Position numbers and translations under genes: made by a program | Notes under the pieces: generated by a model | What the model was told of the DNA's origin: nothing | The model's database searches: none | What the model saw: the letters and a program-made list of their open reading frames with translations, nothing else | Assembly: GCA_024743015.1 (NCBI GenBank) | Contig: JANSXJ010000022.1 | Span: forward strand, 1-18,499 | DNA: 18,499 bases | DNA from: Hyphomonas sp. | GTDB taxonomy: Bacteria; Pseudomonadota; Alphaproteobacteria; Caulobacterales; Hyphomonadaceae | Direction: 5' to 3' | Part shown: positions 1-7,249 of the stretch, piece after piece | How positions within the stretch are numbered: position 1 is the first letter of the stretch | Layout: each line of letters starts with the position of its first letter

Positions 1-60
1 AAGAACACGCTCTTTCGCAGCGGCGTGGAGCTGGGCGATGCGGTCGGATCTATTGGTCAT
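1..60 (-). CDS. metH: Methionine synthase, N-terminal fragment (runs off the window)
   Basis: Only the first 20 codons are present. The minus strand begins ATG at 60 and reads MTNRSDRIAQLHAAAKERVL. This resembles the N-terminus of B12-dependent methionine synthase, where a short helix leads to the homocysteine-binding domain. The enzyme transfers a methyl group from 5-methyltetrahydrofolate to homocysteine. The start codon overlaps the metF stop in an ATGA (57-60), so the gene is the third in a tightly coupled methionine operon. In many alphaproteobacteria metH is split into two genes, a homocysteine-binding part and a B12/SAM part. The visible stretch cannot say whether that is so here. The call leans on gene order as much as on sequence. 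Confidence 0.75.
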   Translation of the reverse strand, partial: MTNRSDRIAQLHAAAKERVL

Positions 61-968
61 GCGGAAATCGCTTTCGGTTTCAGGCCAAGCAAACGGCACG
101 TCGAGATGGCGAGGCTGGCGCGGTTCAGCGTGTAGAAGTGGAAATCATTGACGCCCTGCTCGGATAATTTCTGGCAGAGCTCGGTTGCGACATTGGCGGT
201 GATCAGCTCGCGGGCTTCGGGGTCGTCTTCAGTGCCTTCATAAACATCATGAAGCCATTGCGGGACGCTTGCCTGGACGACTTTTGCCATCCGCGCGAGC
301 CCGTTGAAGTTCGGCTGCAGCATGATGCCCGGCACAATCGGCATGGTCACACCGCCGGCGCGGGCGCGTTCCAGGAAATTCAGATAGACATCCGGCTCAA
401 AGAAGAATTGCGTAATCGCGCGGTCAGCACCGGCATCCTGCTTGGCCTTCAGGAAAGCGATGTCCTGGTCCCAGCCCTGGCTGTCGGGATGTGGCTCAGG
501 ATAGCACGACACGCTGATCTCGAACCGGGCGCCGGGGGCGATGTCATAGTCGCGAATGCCCTGGATCAGGTCGACGCTGTCGCGAAAGCCGCCAGGGTGC
601 TGCTCAAAGCGCGCGCCCATGCCTTCTGGCGGGTCGCCGCGCAGCGCCACGAGGTGGCGAACGCCGGCCTTCCAGAAATCCGTCGCAACTTGCAGGACCT
701 CTTCCTTGGTGGCCCCGACGCAGGTCAGGTGAGCCGCTGGCGCAAGCGGTGTGTCTTGCGCGATCTTGGCAACGGTCTTCTGGGTGCGGTCGCGAGTCGA
801 GCCACCGGCGCCATACGTCACGGAAACGAATTTGGGGGCCATGGGCGACAGGCGCGCGACGGATTCCCATAGCTTGGCTTCCATCTTGTCCGTCTTTGGC
901 GGAAAGAATTCGAACGATACGTTCGGCGCAGGGCTGGCCTGTTGGGCGGCGACGGAAAGCGTATTCAT
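57..968 (-). CDS. metF: 5,10-methylenetetrahydrofolate reductase
   Basis: This FAD enzyme reduces 5,10-methylene-THF to 5-methyl-THF, the methyl donor used by the neighbouring methionine synthase, in the cytoplasm. The 303-residue protein has the usual length for bacterial MetF. Family signatures are in order: SFEFFPPK (residues 18-25, with the catalytic Glu at about 20), VTYGAGGSTRDRT (50-62), ALRGDPP (108-114), ITQFFF (185-190) and HFYTLNR (277-283). The ATG at 968 overlaps the stop of the upstream regulator in an ATGA (965-968), and the stop overlaps the metH ATG in the same way, so translation is probably coupled across all three genes. Regulation is expected from the operator upstream of the ArsR-type gene. 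Nothing in the frame looks damaged. Confidence 0.96.
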   Translation of the reverse strand: MNTLSVAAQQASPAPNVSFEFFPPKTDKMEAKLWESVARLSPMAPKFVSVTYGAGGSTRDRTQKTVAKIAQDTPLAPAAHLTCVGATKEEVLQVATDFWKAGVRHLVALRGDPPEGMGARFEQHPGGFRDSVDLIQGIRDYDIAPGARFEISVSCYPEPHPDSQGWDQDIAFLKAKQDAGADRAITQFFFEPDVYLNFLERARAGGVTMPIVPGIMLQPNFNGLARMAKVVQASVPQWLHDVYEGTEDDPEARELITANVATELCQKLSEQGVNDFHFYTLNRASLAISTCRLLGLKPKAISA

Positions 969-1942
969 GCGGCGGCTTCCTGTTGATTGGCGGGGCGTGT
1001 CGCGGTCCAGATCAAGACACTGAGGCCCTGCTCGAGCGACGCGGGAGGATCAAAGGTAAGGGGGTCTTGCAGAGCGAGCCCGGCAGTATCAGCCCATTCG
1101 CTCATGTCTTCCTGGCGGATGCCGAGACGGCGATGGCCTTGCGTTTCGCGCAGGAATTCCAGATCGTGCGGAGCAAAATCGACCAGCAGCAGACGGCCAC
1201 CGGGTCGCAGGATGCGCGCCGCTTCAGTGAGCACGCCTTCAGGGTTTTCCAGATAGTGTAGAACCTGATGTACGATAACGAGGTCGGCGCTCCTGTCTTC
1301 GAAAGGTGTGTGCGTGACATCGCCCTGCCGGACACGCGCGTTCCGAACCTCGGCGCGGTTGAGATTGGCGCGTGCGACGGTCAGCATGTGGTGCGAGAAG
1401 TCGAGTCCTTCGGCCTCTTTGGCGTGCGGGGCCAGCAAGGTCAGCATCCGCCCTGTCCCGGTGCCCAGGTCGACGACGCGGTCAAAGGTCTGGCCCTCGA
1501 CGTGTTGCAAGATGGCGCGTTCGATTTCAGCCTCGGGATAATGCAGTGCGCGCAACTGGTCCCAGCTGTCGGCAATCTCCGAAAAGTAGGTTTCAGCTGA
1601 CTGCGCGCGGGCCTGGCGGACTTTTTTCAACGCAATGCGATCTTCTGTATAGGGCGCGGCATCGGTGTCGATCTCTTCGAAAACGGCTTGCAGGATCCGT
1701 CCGGGCCAGTCTTTGGACCTCGCGCGATAGAAAACCCAGGCGCCTTCCGGCAGTCGTTCGACCAGACCAGCCGTGGTCAGCGTCTTCAAATGATGCGACA
1801 GGCGCGGCTGGCTTTGATCCAGGATCTGAACCAGTTCTCCGACCGCCAGATCCCCGCGCCTCAACAGCGCAAGAATCCGCAAGCGGGTGGGCTCGCCTGC
1901 CGCCTTCAGGGCGTCTATGATAAGGTCTGGATCGGATGCCAT
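965..1942 (-). CDS. ArsR-family regulator fused to a SAM-dependent methyltransferase
   Basis: This 325-residue two-domain protein has an N-terminal winged-helix ArsR domain (about residues 5-85, recognition helix near QSQPRLSHHLKTL at 43-55) and a C-terminal class I methyltransferase domain. Motif I is VVDLGTGTGR (156-165), followed by GLDFSHHML and the post-motif RILRPGGRLLLVDF. No metal-binding cysteine pair of the ELCVCDL type is seen in the ArsR part, so metal sensing is unlikely. Related fusions sit at the head of metF/metH operons in alphaproteobacteria, and an ArsR-family regulator responding to S-adenosylhomocysteine (SahR) is known in Proteobacteria. I infer that the methyltransferase fold serves as a SAM/SAH sensor controlling the methyl cycle. 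The ATG at 1942 has no Shine-Dalgarno sequence because a palindrome abuts it, which points to a leaderless mRNA and autoregulation. Confidence 0.9.
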   Translation of the reverse strand: MASDPDLIIDALKAAGEPTRLRILALLRRGDLAVGELVQILDQSQPRLSHHLKTLTTAGLVERLPEGAWVFYRARSKDWPGRILQAVFEEIDTDAAPYTEDRIALKKVRQARAQSAETYFSEIADSWDQLRALHYPEAEIERAILQHVEGQTFDRVVDLGTGTGRMLTLLAPHAKEAEGLDFSHHMLTVARANLNRAEVRNARVRQGDVTHTPFEDRSADLVIVHQVLHYLENPEGVLTEAARILRPGGRLLLVDFAPHDLEFLRETQGHRRLGIRQEDMSEWADTAGLALQDPLTFDPPASLEQGLSVLIWTATRPANQQEAAA

Positions 1943-1972
1943 AAATCATATAAACGATCTTTTATATGATTT
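1943..1972. promoter_or_regulatory. 30-bp palindromic operator in front of the ArsR-type gene
   Basis: Two perfect 12-bp arms, AAATCATATAAA (1943-1954) and TTTATATGATTT (1961-1972), flank the 6-bp core CGATCT. Within the core the inner four bases are also palindromic, so only one base pair of the 30-bp dyad is mismatched. It is AT-rich in a GC-rich neighbourhood and touches the start codon at 1942. A long AT-rich dyad of this kind suits a dimeric winged-helix ArsR repressor. That the adjacent protein binds it is inference. Confidence 0.8.
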
Positions 1973-1976
1973 GCAA
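1948..1976 (-). promoter_or_regulatory. Predicted promoter of the arsR-metF-metH operon
   Basis: On the minus strand a TTGCAA (-35-like, 1971-1976) lies 17 bases from TTATAT (-10-like, 1948-1953). The expected transcription start, about six bases further on, falls on the A of the ATG at 1942. This would give a leaderless transcript and explains the missing Shine-Dalgarno sequence. The palindromic operator spans the whole promoter, so bound repressor would exclude RNA polymerase. The hexamers match the consensus only partly. Confidence 0.5.
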
Positions 1977-2119
1977 GCGCTGAATCCGGGCGTTTTCCAC
2001 AGAGTGTCGTGTGACCTGCGGGCCACAATTTCGAAGCGTGTCTGAATATTCACGTTAGGTTTATTTGATTTAGCTCATAGAGCACCACATATCGCTCGCG
2101 CGAAGAAGGACGAAAATAA

Positions 2120-2893
2120 ATGCGATTAGGCTTAGTCTTGGCGGGCTCGCTGGTAGCTTTATCCGCCTGTGCCACCACAGGCGAGGACGCGTCTCCTTCG
2201 GCCGTGTATGACCCCCTGGAAGGCTGGAATCGCGGCGTATTCGCGTTCAATGAGAGTGTCGACAAGGCCATCCTCGAACCGACCGCTAAAGGCTACCGCG
2301 CCGTGACCAACGAGCCGGTGCGCGATGGCGTCTCCAACTTCCTGACCAATCTCAACCAGCCAGTCGTGTTTGCGAACACGCTCCTGCAGGGCAAACCCAT
2401 TGCTGCAGTCGATACAGCGGCGCGCGTTGTGCTGAACTCGACTGTCGGTGTCGCAGGCATTTTCGATCTGGCAACCCGGATCGATATTCCGGAGCATCGA
2501 GAAGATTTCGGCCAGACCCTGGGCGTCTGGGGTGTCTCGGATGGTCCATACCTGATGCTGCCACTGATGGGTCCAAGCAATCTGCGAGACCTCGGTGGCC
2601 GCGGGGTTGATGCGGCCTTTAACCCATTGAATTATGCAGAATTCGAAGGCGACACTGAGTTCCGCATCGCGACCGGCGTAGTCGGCGCGATTTCAGCGCG
2701 CGAGAGCCTGATAGAACAGTTCGACGTGCTCCGCGACCAGCCCGAACCCTATATCGCTTTGAGACGTACTTATACACAACAAAGAGCCGCCGCGATCCGC
2801 GATGGCCGTGAGCAAGAAGACCCATTCAAAGATTTGCCTGAATTCGATGATTATGATTTCGGCGATGAAGAAGAGTTCGAGTCACAGGAATAA
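2120..2893 (+). CDS. mlaA: MlaA (VacJ) family outer-membrane lipoprotein
   Basis: MlaA removes mislocalised phospholipid from the outer leaflet of the outer membrane and hands it to periplasmic MlaC. The 257-residue protein starts with a lipoprotein signal peptide whose lipobox LSAC puts the lipidated cysteine at residue 17. The +2 residue is alanine, so outer-membrane sorting is expected. The family signature YDPLEGWNRGVFAFN follows at 30-44, and the helical regions with DGPYLMLPLMGPSNLRD (141-157) are typical. The C-terminal tail (about 229-257) is strongly acidic, with many Asp and Glu. AAGGA at 2106-2110 lies nine bases before the ATG. The stop is four bases before mlaC, so the two form an operon. 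No mlaFED genes lie beside them; these are probably elsewhere. Confidence 0.95.
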   Translation: MRLGLVLAGSLVALSACATTGEDASPSAVYDPLEGWNRGVFAFNESVDKAILEPTAKGYRAVTNEPVRDGVSNFLTNLNQPVVFANTLLQGKPIAAVDTAARVVLNSTVGVAGIFDLATRIDIPEHREDFGQTLGVWGVSDGPYLMLPLMGPSNLRDLGGRGVDAAFNPLNYAEFEGDTEFRIATGVVGAISARESLIEQFDVLRDQPEPYIALRRTYTQQRAAAIRDGREQEDPFKDLPEFDDYDFGDEEEFESQE

Positions 2894-2897
2894 GATC

Positions 2898-3530
2898 ATG
2901 ACCTCCAAGAAGTGGATTCTCTCCGCCGCCATGCTGGCCCTTACAGCCTTGCCTTCGTTCGCGGATACGCAAACTGAAGAGTATGTGCGGACCAATGCCA
3001 ATGATGTGCTGGCCTCGCTGAATGAGCCAGGCCTGGATGCCGATGAGCGGCGCGCCAAGTTCCAGAAATATATGGATGAATTCACAAATCTCGACGCTGT
3101 CGCGAAGTTTGTGATCGGCAAATATTCGAAACGGTTCACACCGGAAGAAATGGACGCCTATCTGAAGACCTTCCGCGCCTATGCGCTTGCCGTCTATGAG
3201 TTCTACTTCCACGAATATCGCGGCCGTGATGTGAAAGTCACCGGATCGACCGATCGCAATGCGCGTGATTCGATCGTCGATACGGAAATTGTCCGCGCCG
3301 ACGGTCAGGAACTTGAGGTCAGATGGCGTGTGCTTAATCGCGGTGGACAGTATCAGGTCGTCGATGTTGCGCTGAATGCGGACGGCAATCTGATCTGGCT
3401 GGCGATTGAGCAGCAGGCGCAATTCCTGTCCATCCTGGATCAGAATAACGGCTCTGTAGAAGCGTTGATCAATAAGATCGAAAGCATGACGGCAGATCTG
3501 GTCGCCCAGCGCCCGCAAGACGTCAGCTAA
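2898..3530 (+). CDS. mlaC: MlaC/Ttg2D family periplasmic phospholipid-binding protein
   Basis: MlaC shuttles phospholipid between outer-membrane MlaA and the inner-membrane MlaFEDB transporter. The 210-residue precursor has a Sec signal peptide (KK, then a hydrophobic run, cleavage likely after PSFA at residue 22). The family core is recognisable in DAVAKFVIGKYSKRFTPEEM (66-85) and the following FRAYALAVYEFYF, which correspond to the conserved stretch after the first helices. The frame is open upstream to 2802. I chose the ATG at 2898 because it gives a clean signal peptide and has AGGAA at 2886-2890. The gene follows mlaA by four bases and is probably co-transcribed. It ends 20 bases before the convergent aldo/keto reductase gene, and I see no hairpin terminator between them. 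Confidence 0.92.
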   Translation: MTSKKWILSAAMLALTALPSFADTQTEEYVRTNANDVLASLNEPGLDADERRAKFQKYMDEFTNLDAVAKFVIGKYSKRFTPEEMDAYLKTFRAYALAVYEFYFHEYRGRDVKVTGSTDRNARDSIVDTEIVRADGQELEVRWRVLNRGGQYQVVDVALNADGNLIWLAIEQQAQFLSILDQNNGSVEALINKIESMTADLVAQRPQDVS

Positions 3531-3550
3531 CAGGCAGACGCGCCAAGGGC

Positions 3551-4444
3551 TTACGGCATCGCTTCACCGCGATAGGCTTCCACAATATCGTAAAAGTCGC
3601 GGGCCGAGAGATTGATCTCGGCCGCTTTGGCGGAGTCGGTGATCCTCTCCAGATTTTGCGTTCCGATAATCGGGATGATCTTCGCCTGGTGCTTCAACGT
3701 GAAGGCAAGCGCGATATTGGAGACGCTGGCACTATGGGCTTCTGCGATCTTCTGTAGGCAGGCAATCACCTCAGCGCCGCGTGGATGATCTGAGCTCAGA
3801 CGCGGGATATCGCCGCCAGCCAGCGGCGACCAGGCAAGGGCCGTCGCACCGGTTTCGCTGCACCAGTCAAACGTTCCGTCGATTATCGGGTCCTGGTGCA
3901 GGGCAGAGAACTCAGGCTGGGTTGAGACGAGCGGTGCATCCAGATGCGCCTGCAAGGCCCGGGTCTGCGGCACGGTATAATTCGACACCCCGATGAAGCG
4001 CGCTTTTCCGGAGCTCACAATATCGTTCAAGGCGCGCGCCGTTTCTTCGACGGGAGCCGTCAGGTCCGGGCGGTGGATCTGGTAAAGGTCCACACGATCA
4101 GTCTGCAAGCGGCTGAGCGAGGCGTCCATCGCCTCAGTCAGATAGTCATAGCTGCTATCATAAGGGCGCGGCGGAGTGATGCCGCCTTTGGTCGCCAGGA
4201 TCATGCGCGAGCGAAGCCCGGGATCGCGCGCCAACACATCGCCCAGAACCGCTTCTGCGCCGCCAAATCCTCGCGGTTCGCCAAACCCGTAAATGTCGGC
4301 GGTATCGATCAGCGTCATCCCGGCATCGAGAGCCGCCCGGATCTTGGCATCGGCATCTTCCACGGAGGATTCGGCGAAGCGCCAGCATCCGTACGCGATC
4401 GCCCCGACCTCGACTTGTGTTTTTCCGATTGCGGTCTGTCTCAT
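3551..4444 (-). CDS. Aldo/keto reductase
   Basis: This is a 297-residue cytoplasmic NAD(P)H-dependent oxidoreductase with a TIM-barrel fold. The catalytic tetrad can be placed: Asp47 in LIDTADIYGFGE, Tyr52 in the same motif, Lys86 in ILATKGG, and His124 in VDLYQIHRPD. GVSNYT (152-157) and the C-terminal cofactor-binding segment IIPIIGTQNLERI (256-268) are also standard. The sequence resembles the YdhF-type subgroup, but the substrate cannot be read from it. It is a single gene, convergent with mlaC and divergent from the CPBP protease gene. A GTGGAT stretch eight or so bases before the ATG is a weak ribosome site. Confidence 0.93.
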   Translation of the reverse strand: MRQTAIGKTQVEVGAIAYGCWRFAESSVEDADAKIRAALDAGMTLIDTADIYGFGEPRGFGGAEAVLGDVLARDPGLRSRMILATKGGITPPRPYDSSYDYLTEAMDASLSRLQTDRVDLYQIHRPDLTAPVEETARALNDIVSSGKARFIGVSNYTVPQTRALQAHLDAPLVSTQPEFSALHQDPIIDGTFDWCSETGATALAWSPLAGGDIPRLSSDHPRGAEVIACLQKIAEAHSASVSNIALAFTLKHQAKIIPIIGTQNLERITDSAKAAEINLSARDFYDIVEAYRGEAMP

Positions 4445-4551
4445 GATGTTTATCCACGGTTGAGAGGGGAGTGTTTATCGAGTGCGAGCGCAATGTCTAT
4501 CTATGGCCTGACCCTGACCACGAGCGGTGAACTTGTTTTTCGAGGCTTTGC

Positions 4552-5283
4552 GTGAGCGAATCGTATCGAACCCCCCTGGCGCTTGGGCGGGATCCATTGG
4601 TGGCCGTCTTTTGGGTTGTCTTTGCGCCAGTCCTGTTCCTGCAAAGCTCGGGCTTGATCGCAGCGCTGTTTCTGTCACCGTTCGAGTCCGGGACCGAGGC
4701 CGAGATAGACGCATATCAATTCCTTTGGCGGGTCAATTGTGTGGTGATGTTCGTCTGGTTCGCACTCCTCAGCTATTGGAGTAACTGGATCGGAGCGGGC
4801 CCGTTTGCGGGCCGCATTCGTGTCGACATGCGCTGGCTGGTGGTTGGGATCATGCTCGGTCCGGCGCTGATCCTGTTGCCGAGTTTCATTGTTGGCAGCC
4901 TTATGCCCGAAGGCGAGTGGCGCTACCGGGAAAGCTTCAATACCGACATCTTCGCCCCGCATAACTGGACGCTGGCTTACGTTTTCATGGCAGTGGTTAT
5001 GGCACCGGTGGTCGAGGAAGTTACGTTCCGGGGCGTCGCACTCGGCGCTTTGATCTCGCGCGATATCGGTCCGGTGGCGGCGATCATCCTTTCCAGCGCA
5101 GCTTTCGCGCTGATCCACATGCAGTACTCTCCCGCTGCCATGATCGTTGTGTTTCTCAGCGGGGTTGGCTTCGCGATCCTGCGCCTGGTCAGCGGCACGG
5201 TCAGTGTTCCGATTGTCGCGCACGCGGTGGCGAATGCGGATGTCCTGGTGCTGCAATGGCTCGCCGCAAATCCCCCAGCGTGA
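4552..5283 (+). CDS. CPBP-family intramembrane glutamic endopeptidase (CAAX/Abi type)
   Basis: This 243-residue polytopic inner-membrane protein carries the Abi/CPBP signatures in order: EEVTFRG (Glu155, Glu156, Arg160), FALIH (His189) and HAVAN (His224, Asn228). These form the glutamate/histidine active site of the family whose eukaryotic member is the CAAX prenyl protease Rce1. Hydrophobic segments lie near 17-42, 60-75, 93-116, 140-152, 172-189 and 193-212. In bacteria the substrates are mostly unknown. The start is GTG at 4552, supported by GAGG at 4542-4545. A thioesterase gene begins 28 bases after the stop, so this probably heads a short operon. The intergenic region toward the divergent reductase is 107 bases. 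Confidence 0.9.
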   Translation: MSESYRTPLALGRDPLVAVFWVVFAPVLFLQSSGLIAALFLSPFESGTEAEIDAYQFLWRVNCVVMFVWFALLSYWSNWIGAGPFAGRIRVDMRWLVVGIMLGPALILLPSFIVGSLMPEGEWRYRESFNTDIFAPHNWTLAYVFMAVVMAPVVEEVTFRGVALGALISRDIGPVAAIILSSAAFALIHMQYSPAAMIVVFLSGVGFAILRLVSGTVSVPIVAHAVANADVLVLQWLAANPPA

Positions 5284-5311
5284 GGGGTTGCCTGAGGGCG
5301 TGAGACCGGCC

Positions 5312-5758
5312 ATGTCGGGCGACATGAGTGACGCTTTAACCCGAGAACAGATCTATGACGTGCCGGCGGGCTATCAGCCGCTGCCATGGCATCGTGGTTT
5401 TGGGCGCCAGGTCGGACCCCTGTTTGAAAAGCGCGACGAGAACGGTCTGACGCGGGCGTTTCGCGTCGGTGAGCATCACACCAATGGCATGATGAATGCG
5501 CATGGTGGCATGGTCATGACGTTTGCCGACATGGCCTGGGGCGCTGCGGTCGAAAAAGACGAAGACACCTGGTGGGTCACCATTCGACTGGTCTGCGATT
5601 TTCTCTCCGGGGCAAAGCATGGCTCCTGGGTCGAGGGGCGCGGCGAAGTCCTGTCCATCATCGACAATATTTACACAGTCGAGGGCCGGATCTGGTGCGG
5701 CGAGAAAACGCTGATGACCGGAACCGGGATCTTCAAGATCATTGAAAAGCGAGTTTAA
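5312..5758 (+). CDS. PaaI-like hotdog-fold acyl-CoA thioesterase
   Basis: This predicted 148-residue cytoplasmic thioesterase hydrolyses acyl-CoA thioesters. The hotdog signature runs from [11 protein letters not shown] (56-66) through MTFADMAWG (69-77). Asp73 sits where PaaI-type enzymes keep their catalytic acid, and His64-Gly65-Gly66 form the usual turn. The rest shows the expected beta strands ([23 protein letters not shown]). The frame remains open upstream inside the protease gene. I chose ATG 5312 because GAGGG at 5294-5298 precedes it, although the spacing of 13 is long. ATG 5324 and GTG 5300 are alternatives. It lies 28 bases after the CPBP gene and three bases before the alpha/beta hydrolase gene, so the three are likely co-transcribed. 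The natural acyl-CoA is unknown. Confidence 0.88.
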   Translation: MSGDMSDALTREQIYDVPAGYQPLPWHRGFGRQVGPLFEKRDENGLTRAFRVGEHHTNGMMNAHGGMVMTFADMAWGAAVEKDEDTWWVTIRLVCDFLSGAKHGSWVEGRGEVLSIIDNIYTVEGRIWCGEKTLMTGTGIFKIIEKRV

Positions 5759-5761
5759 CCT

Positions 5762-6712
5762 GTGGCCGACGATATCAAAGAACTAAGCCCGGAAGAGGCC
5801 AACCTGCTCGCCCGTTATCACGGCGCGAAACCCGACGCGCCATCCTGGTTCGAAGAGGCGGTCGCCACCCCGTATGAAGAACAGTTTGTCGACCTGGACG
5901 GCATCCGGATTCGCTACCAGGCCTATGGTGATCCCAGCCTGCCGGGCCTGCTGCTCTGCCACGGCAACGGCGCACATGCACACTGGTATGATTTCATCGC
6001 ACCGTCATTCGCGACCTCCTACCGGGTCATTTCCATGTCTTTCTCTGGCATGGGCGAAAGCAGCTGGCGTGACAGCTATAATTTCGACCGCTTCAGCGAA
6101 GAGCAAATCGCCGTTTGCGACCATGCGGGACTGTTTGAAGGCGGGCGTAAACCCGTCATTGTCGCGCACTCCTTCGGCGGCTTCATCACCATGAACACCG
6201 CCGCAAAGCATTCGGACAAATTTGCCGGCGTGATGATCGTCGATAGCGGCATTCGCCCGCCGGAGGATGAGTGGTCCGGACCACCCGTTCGCTCGACCCG
6301 AAACCGGGTCTATGCCTCCCTGGAAGCTGCGCTGGCCCGCTTTCGACTGGCACCGGCTCAGCCTTGCGAAAACCATTACATCGTCGACTATATTGCCCGC
6401 CATAGCCTGAAAGAGGTTCAGAACGAGGCTGGGCAAACCGGCTGGACCTGGAAATTCGATCCGGGTGTGTTCGTGAAGTTCGAATTCGACAAGATGTCGA
6501 CCAACCTGCTCGCGGGAATAACCTGCCGCGTGGCAATGATGCGGGGCGCTGACTCGGTCCTCGTCTCGAATCGGATCTGGGACTATATGCGCGGCTTGCG
6601 CGAAGATATGGACATGGTGTCGATCCCGGATGCCCAGCATCACGTCATGCTGGATCAGCCCCTCGCTTTCATCGACGCGGTCAAGCAACAACTCAGCGCC
6701 TGGTCCTATTAA
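5762..6712 (+). CDS. Alpha/beta hydrolase
   Basis: This 316-residue serine hydrolase has a visible catalytic triad: nucleophile Ser137 in AHSFGG (135-140), Asp264 in RGADSVLVS, and His293 or His294 in PDAQHHVMLDQP. The oxyanion motif is HGNGAH (67-72). The order and spacing match the epoxide-hydrolase/esterase type of the fold, with a cap region around 165-245. No signal peptide is seen. The start is GTG at 5762, three bases after the thioesterase stop, with only a weak ribosome site, so translation may depend on coupling to the upstream gene. Pairing with a thioesterase suggests acyl-ester or acyl-CoA metabolism, but the substrate is not predictable. Confidence 0.9.
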   Translation: MADDIKELSPEEANLLARYHGAKPDAPSWFEEAVATPYEEQFVDLDGIRIRYQAYGDPSLPGLLLCHGNGAHAHWYDFIAPSFATSYRVISMSFSGMGESSWRDSYNFDRFSEEQIAVCDHAGLFEGGRKPVIVAHSFGGFITMNTAAKHSDKFAGVMIVDSGIRPPEDEWSGPPVRSTRNRVYASLEAALARFRLAPAQPCENHYIVDYIARHSLKEVQNEAGQTGWTWKFDPGVFVKFEFDKMSTNLLAGITCRVAMMRGADSVLVSNRIWDYMRGLREDMDMVSIPDAQHHVMLDQPLAFIDAVKQQLSAWSY

Positions 6713-6757
6713 GTTTCGCGTTGCGTTTTAAGCGCGAGCGGTTAAACACCGCGCGCC

Positions 6758-7249
6758 ATGATCGAAATTGTTCCAGAAACGCCTGACCAGCACGCCGAAG
6801 CCATTGAGGCTTTGTATGACCGCACCTTCGGGCCTGGCCACTTCGCCAAGACCGCAGAACGCTTGCGCGAGGGCAATCAATCGCGCCCGGATCTGACGCG
6901 CGTGGCGGTCTCGGACGGGGGCGTCATTGGCGTCTGCCGGATTTGGCCAATTGTCGTCGGTGAACCGCGCGTACCGGCCGTCTTTGTTGGTCCGGTCGCC
7001 GTGGACCCCGACTTTCAGGGCCAGCGTCTCGGACTCTCTGTCACCGGAGAAGCCCTGGAAGCCTCAACCAAGGCCGGATGTGGCGCAGCGGTGATTATCG
7101 GATCCCCGATCTATTTTGGCGAGCTCGGCTTCACCTTGGTCGCGCCCGATCGGTTTAGCTTCCCGGGGCCGCAGGACATGTCACGCGTCATGGTTCGCGA
7201 TCTGAGCGGCAGCGCGGATGATCTGTCTGGGGCGATCCGCGCCTATTAG
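6758..7249 (+). CDS. GNAT-family N-acetyltransferase
   Basis: This 163-residue acyltransferase uses acetyl-CoA. The CoA-binding motif A is AVDPDFQGQRLGLSV (81-95), with the Q-x-x-G-x-G/A pattern slightly altered to QGQRLG, and beta-bulge context FVGPVAV before it. IYFGELGF (118-125) is the typical C-terminal motif of the YhbS-like subgroup. Substrate could be a small molecule or protein; the sequence does not say. It starts 45 bases after the hydrolase gene, with no strong ribosome site in front. Its TAG stop (7247-7249) overlaps the TAA stop (7246-7248) of the converging VWA gene, leaving no room for a terminator. Confidence 0.88.
   Translation: MIEIVPETPDQHAEAIEALYDRTFGPGHFAKTAERLREGNQSRPDLTRVAVSDGGVIGVCRIWPIVVGEPRVPAVFVGPVAVDPDFQGQRLGLSVTGEALEASTKAGCGAAVIIGSPIYFGELGFTLVAPDRFSFPGPQDMSRVMVRDLSGSADDLSGAIRAY

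Noticed and set aside
2043..2052. TGAATATTCA palindrome upstream of mlaA
   Set aside because: Only 10 bp, not placed clearly against a promoter, and no regulator is encoded to suggest it is an operator.
1973..2119. A SAM or SAH riboswitch near the methionine operon
   Set aside because: The likely operon transcript starts at or near the ATG at 1942, leaving no leader, and I saw no conserved riboswitch helices or core sequence in this stretch.
2826..3518. A 230-codon open frame on the minus strand
   Set aside because: It lies opposite mlaC, which has a signal peptide, a ribosome site and family motifs; the antisense product has none.
4450..4458. DnaA-box-like TTATCCACG (and TTTTCCACA at 1993-2001)
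   Set aside because: Each matches 8 of 9 bases, they are isolated and far apart, and there is no AT-rich unwinding element or origin gene context.
4448..4479. GTTTATC repeated twice, 25 bases apart, before the aldo/keto reductase
   Set aside because: A seven-base repeat at this spacing is expected by chance and has no promoter or dyad around it.
6713..6757. Terminator between the alpha/beta hydrolase and GNAT genes
   Set aside because: Short TCGCG and CGCGA arms exist, but the loop is long, the stem is weak, and no T-tract follows.
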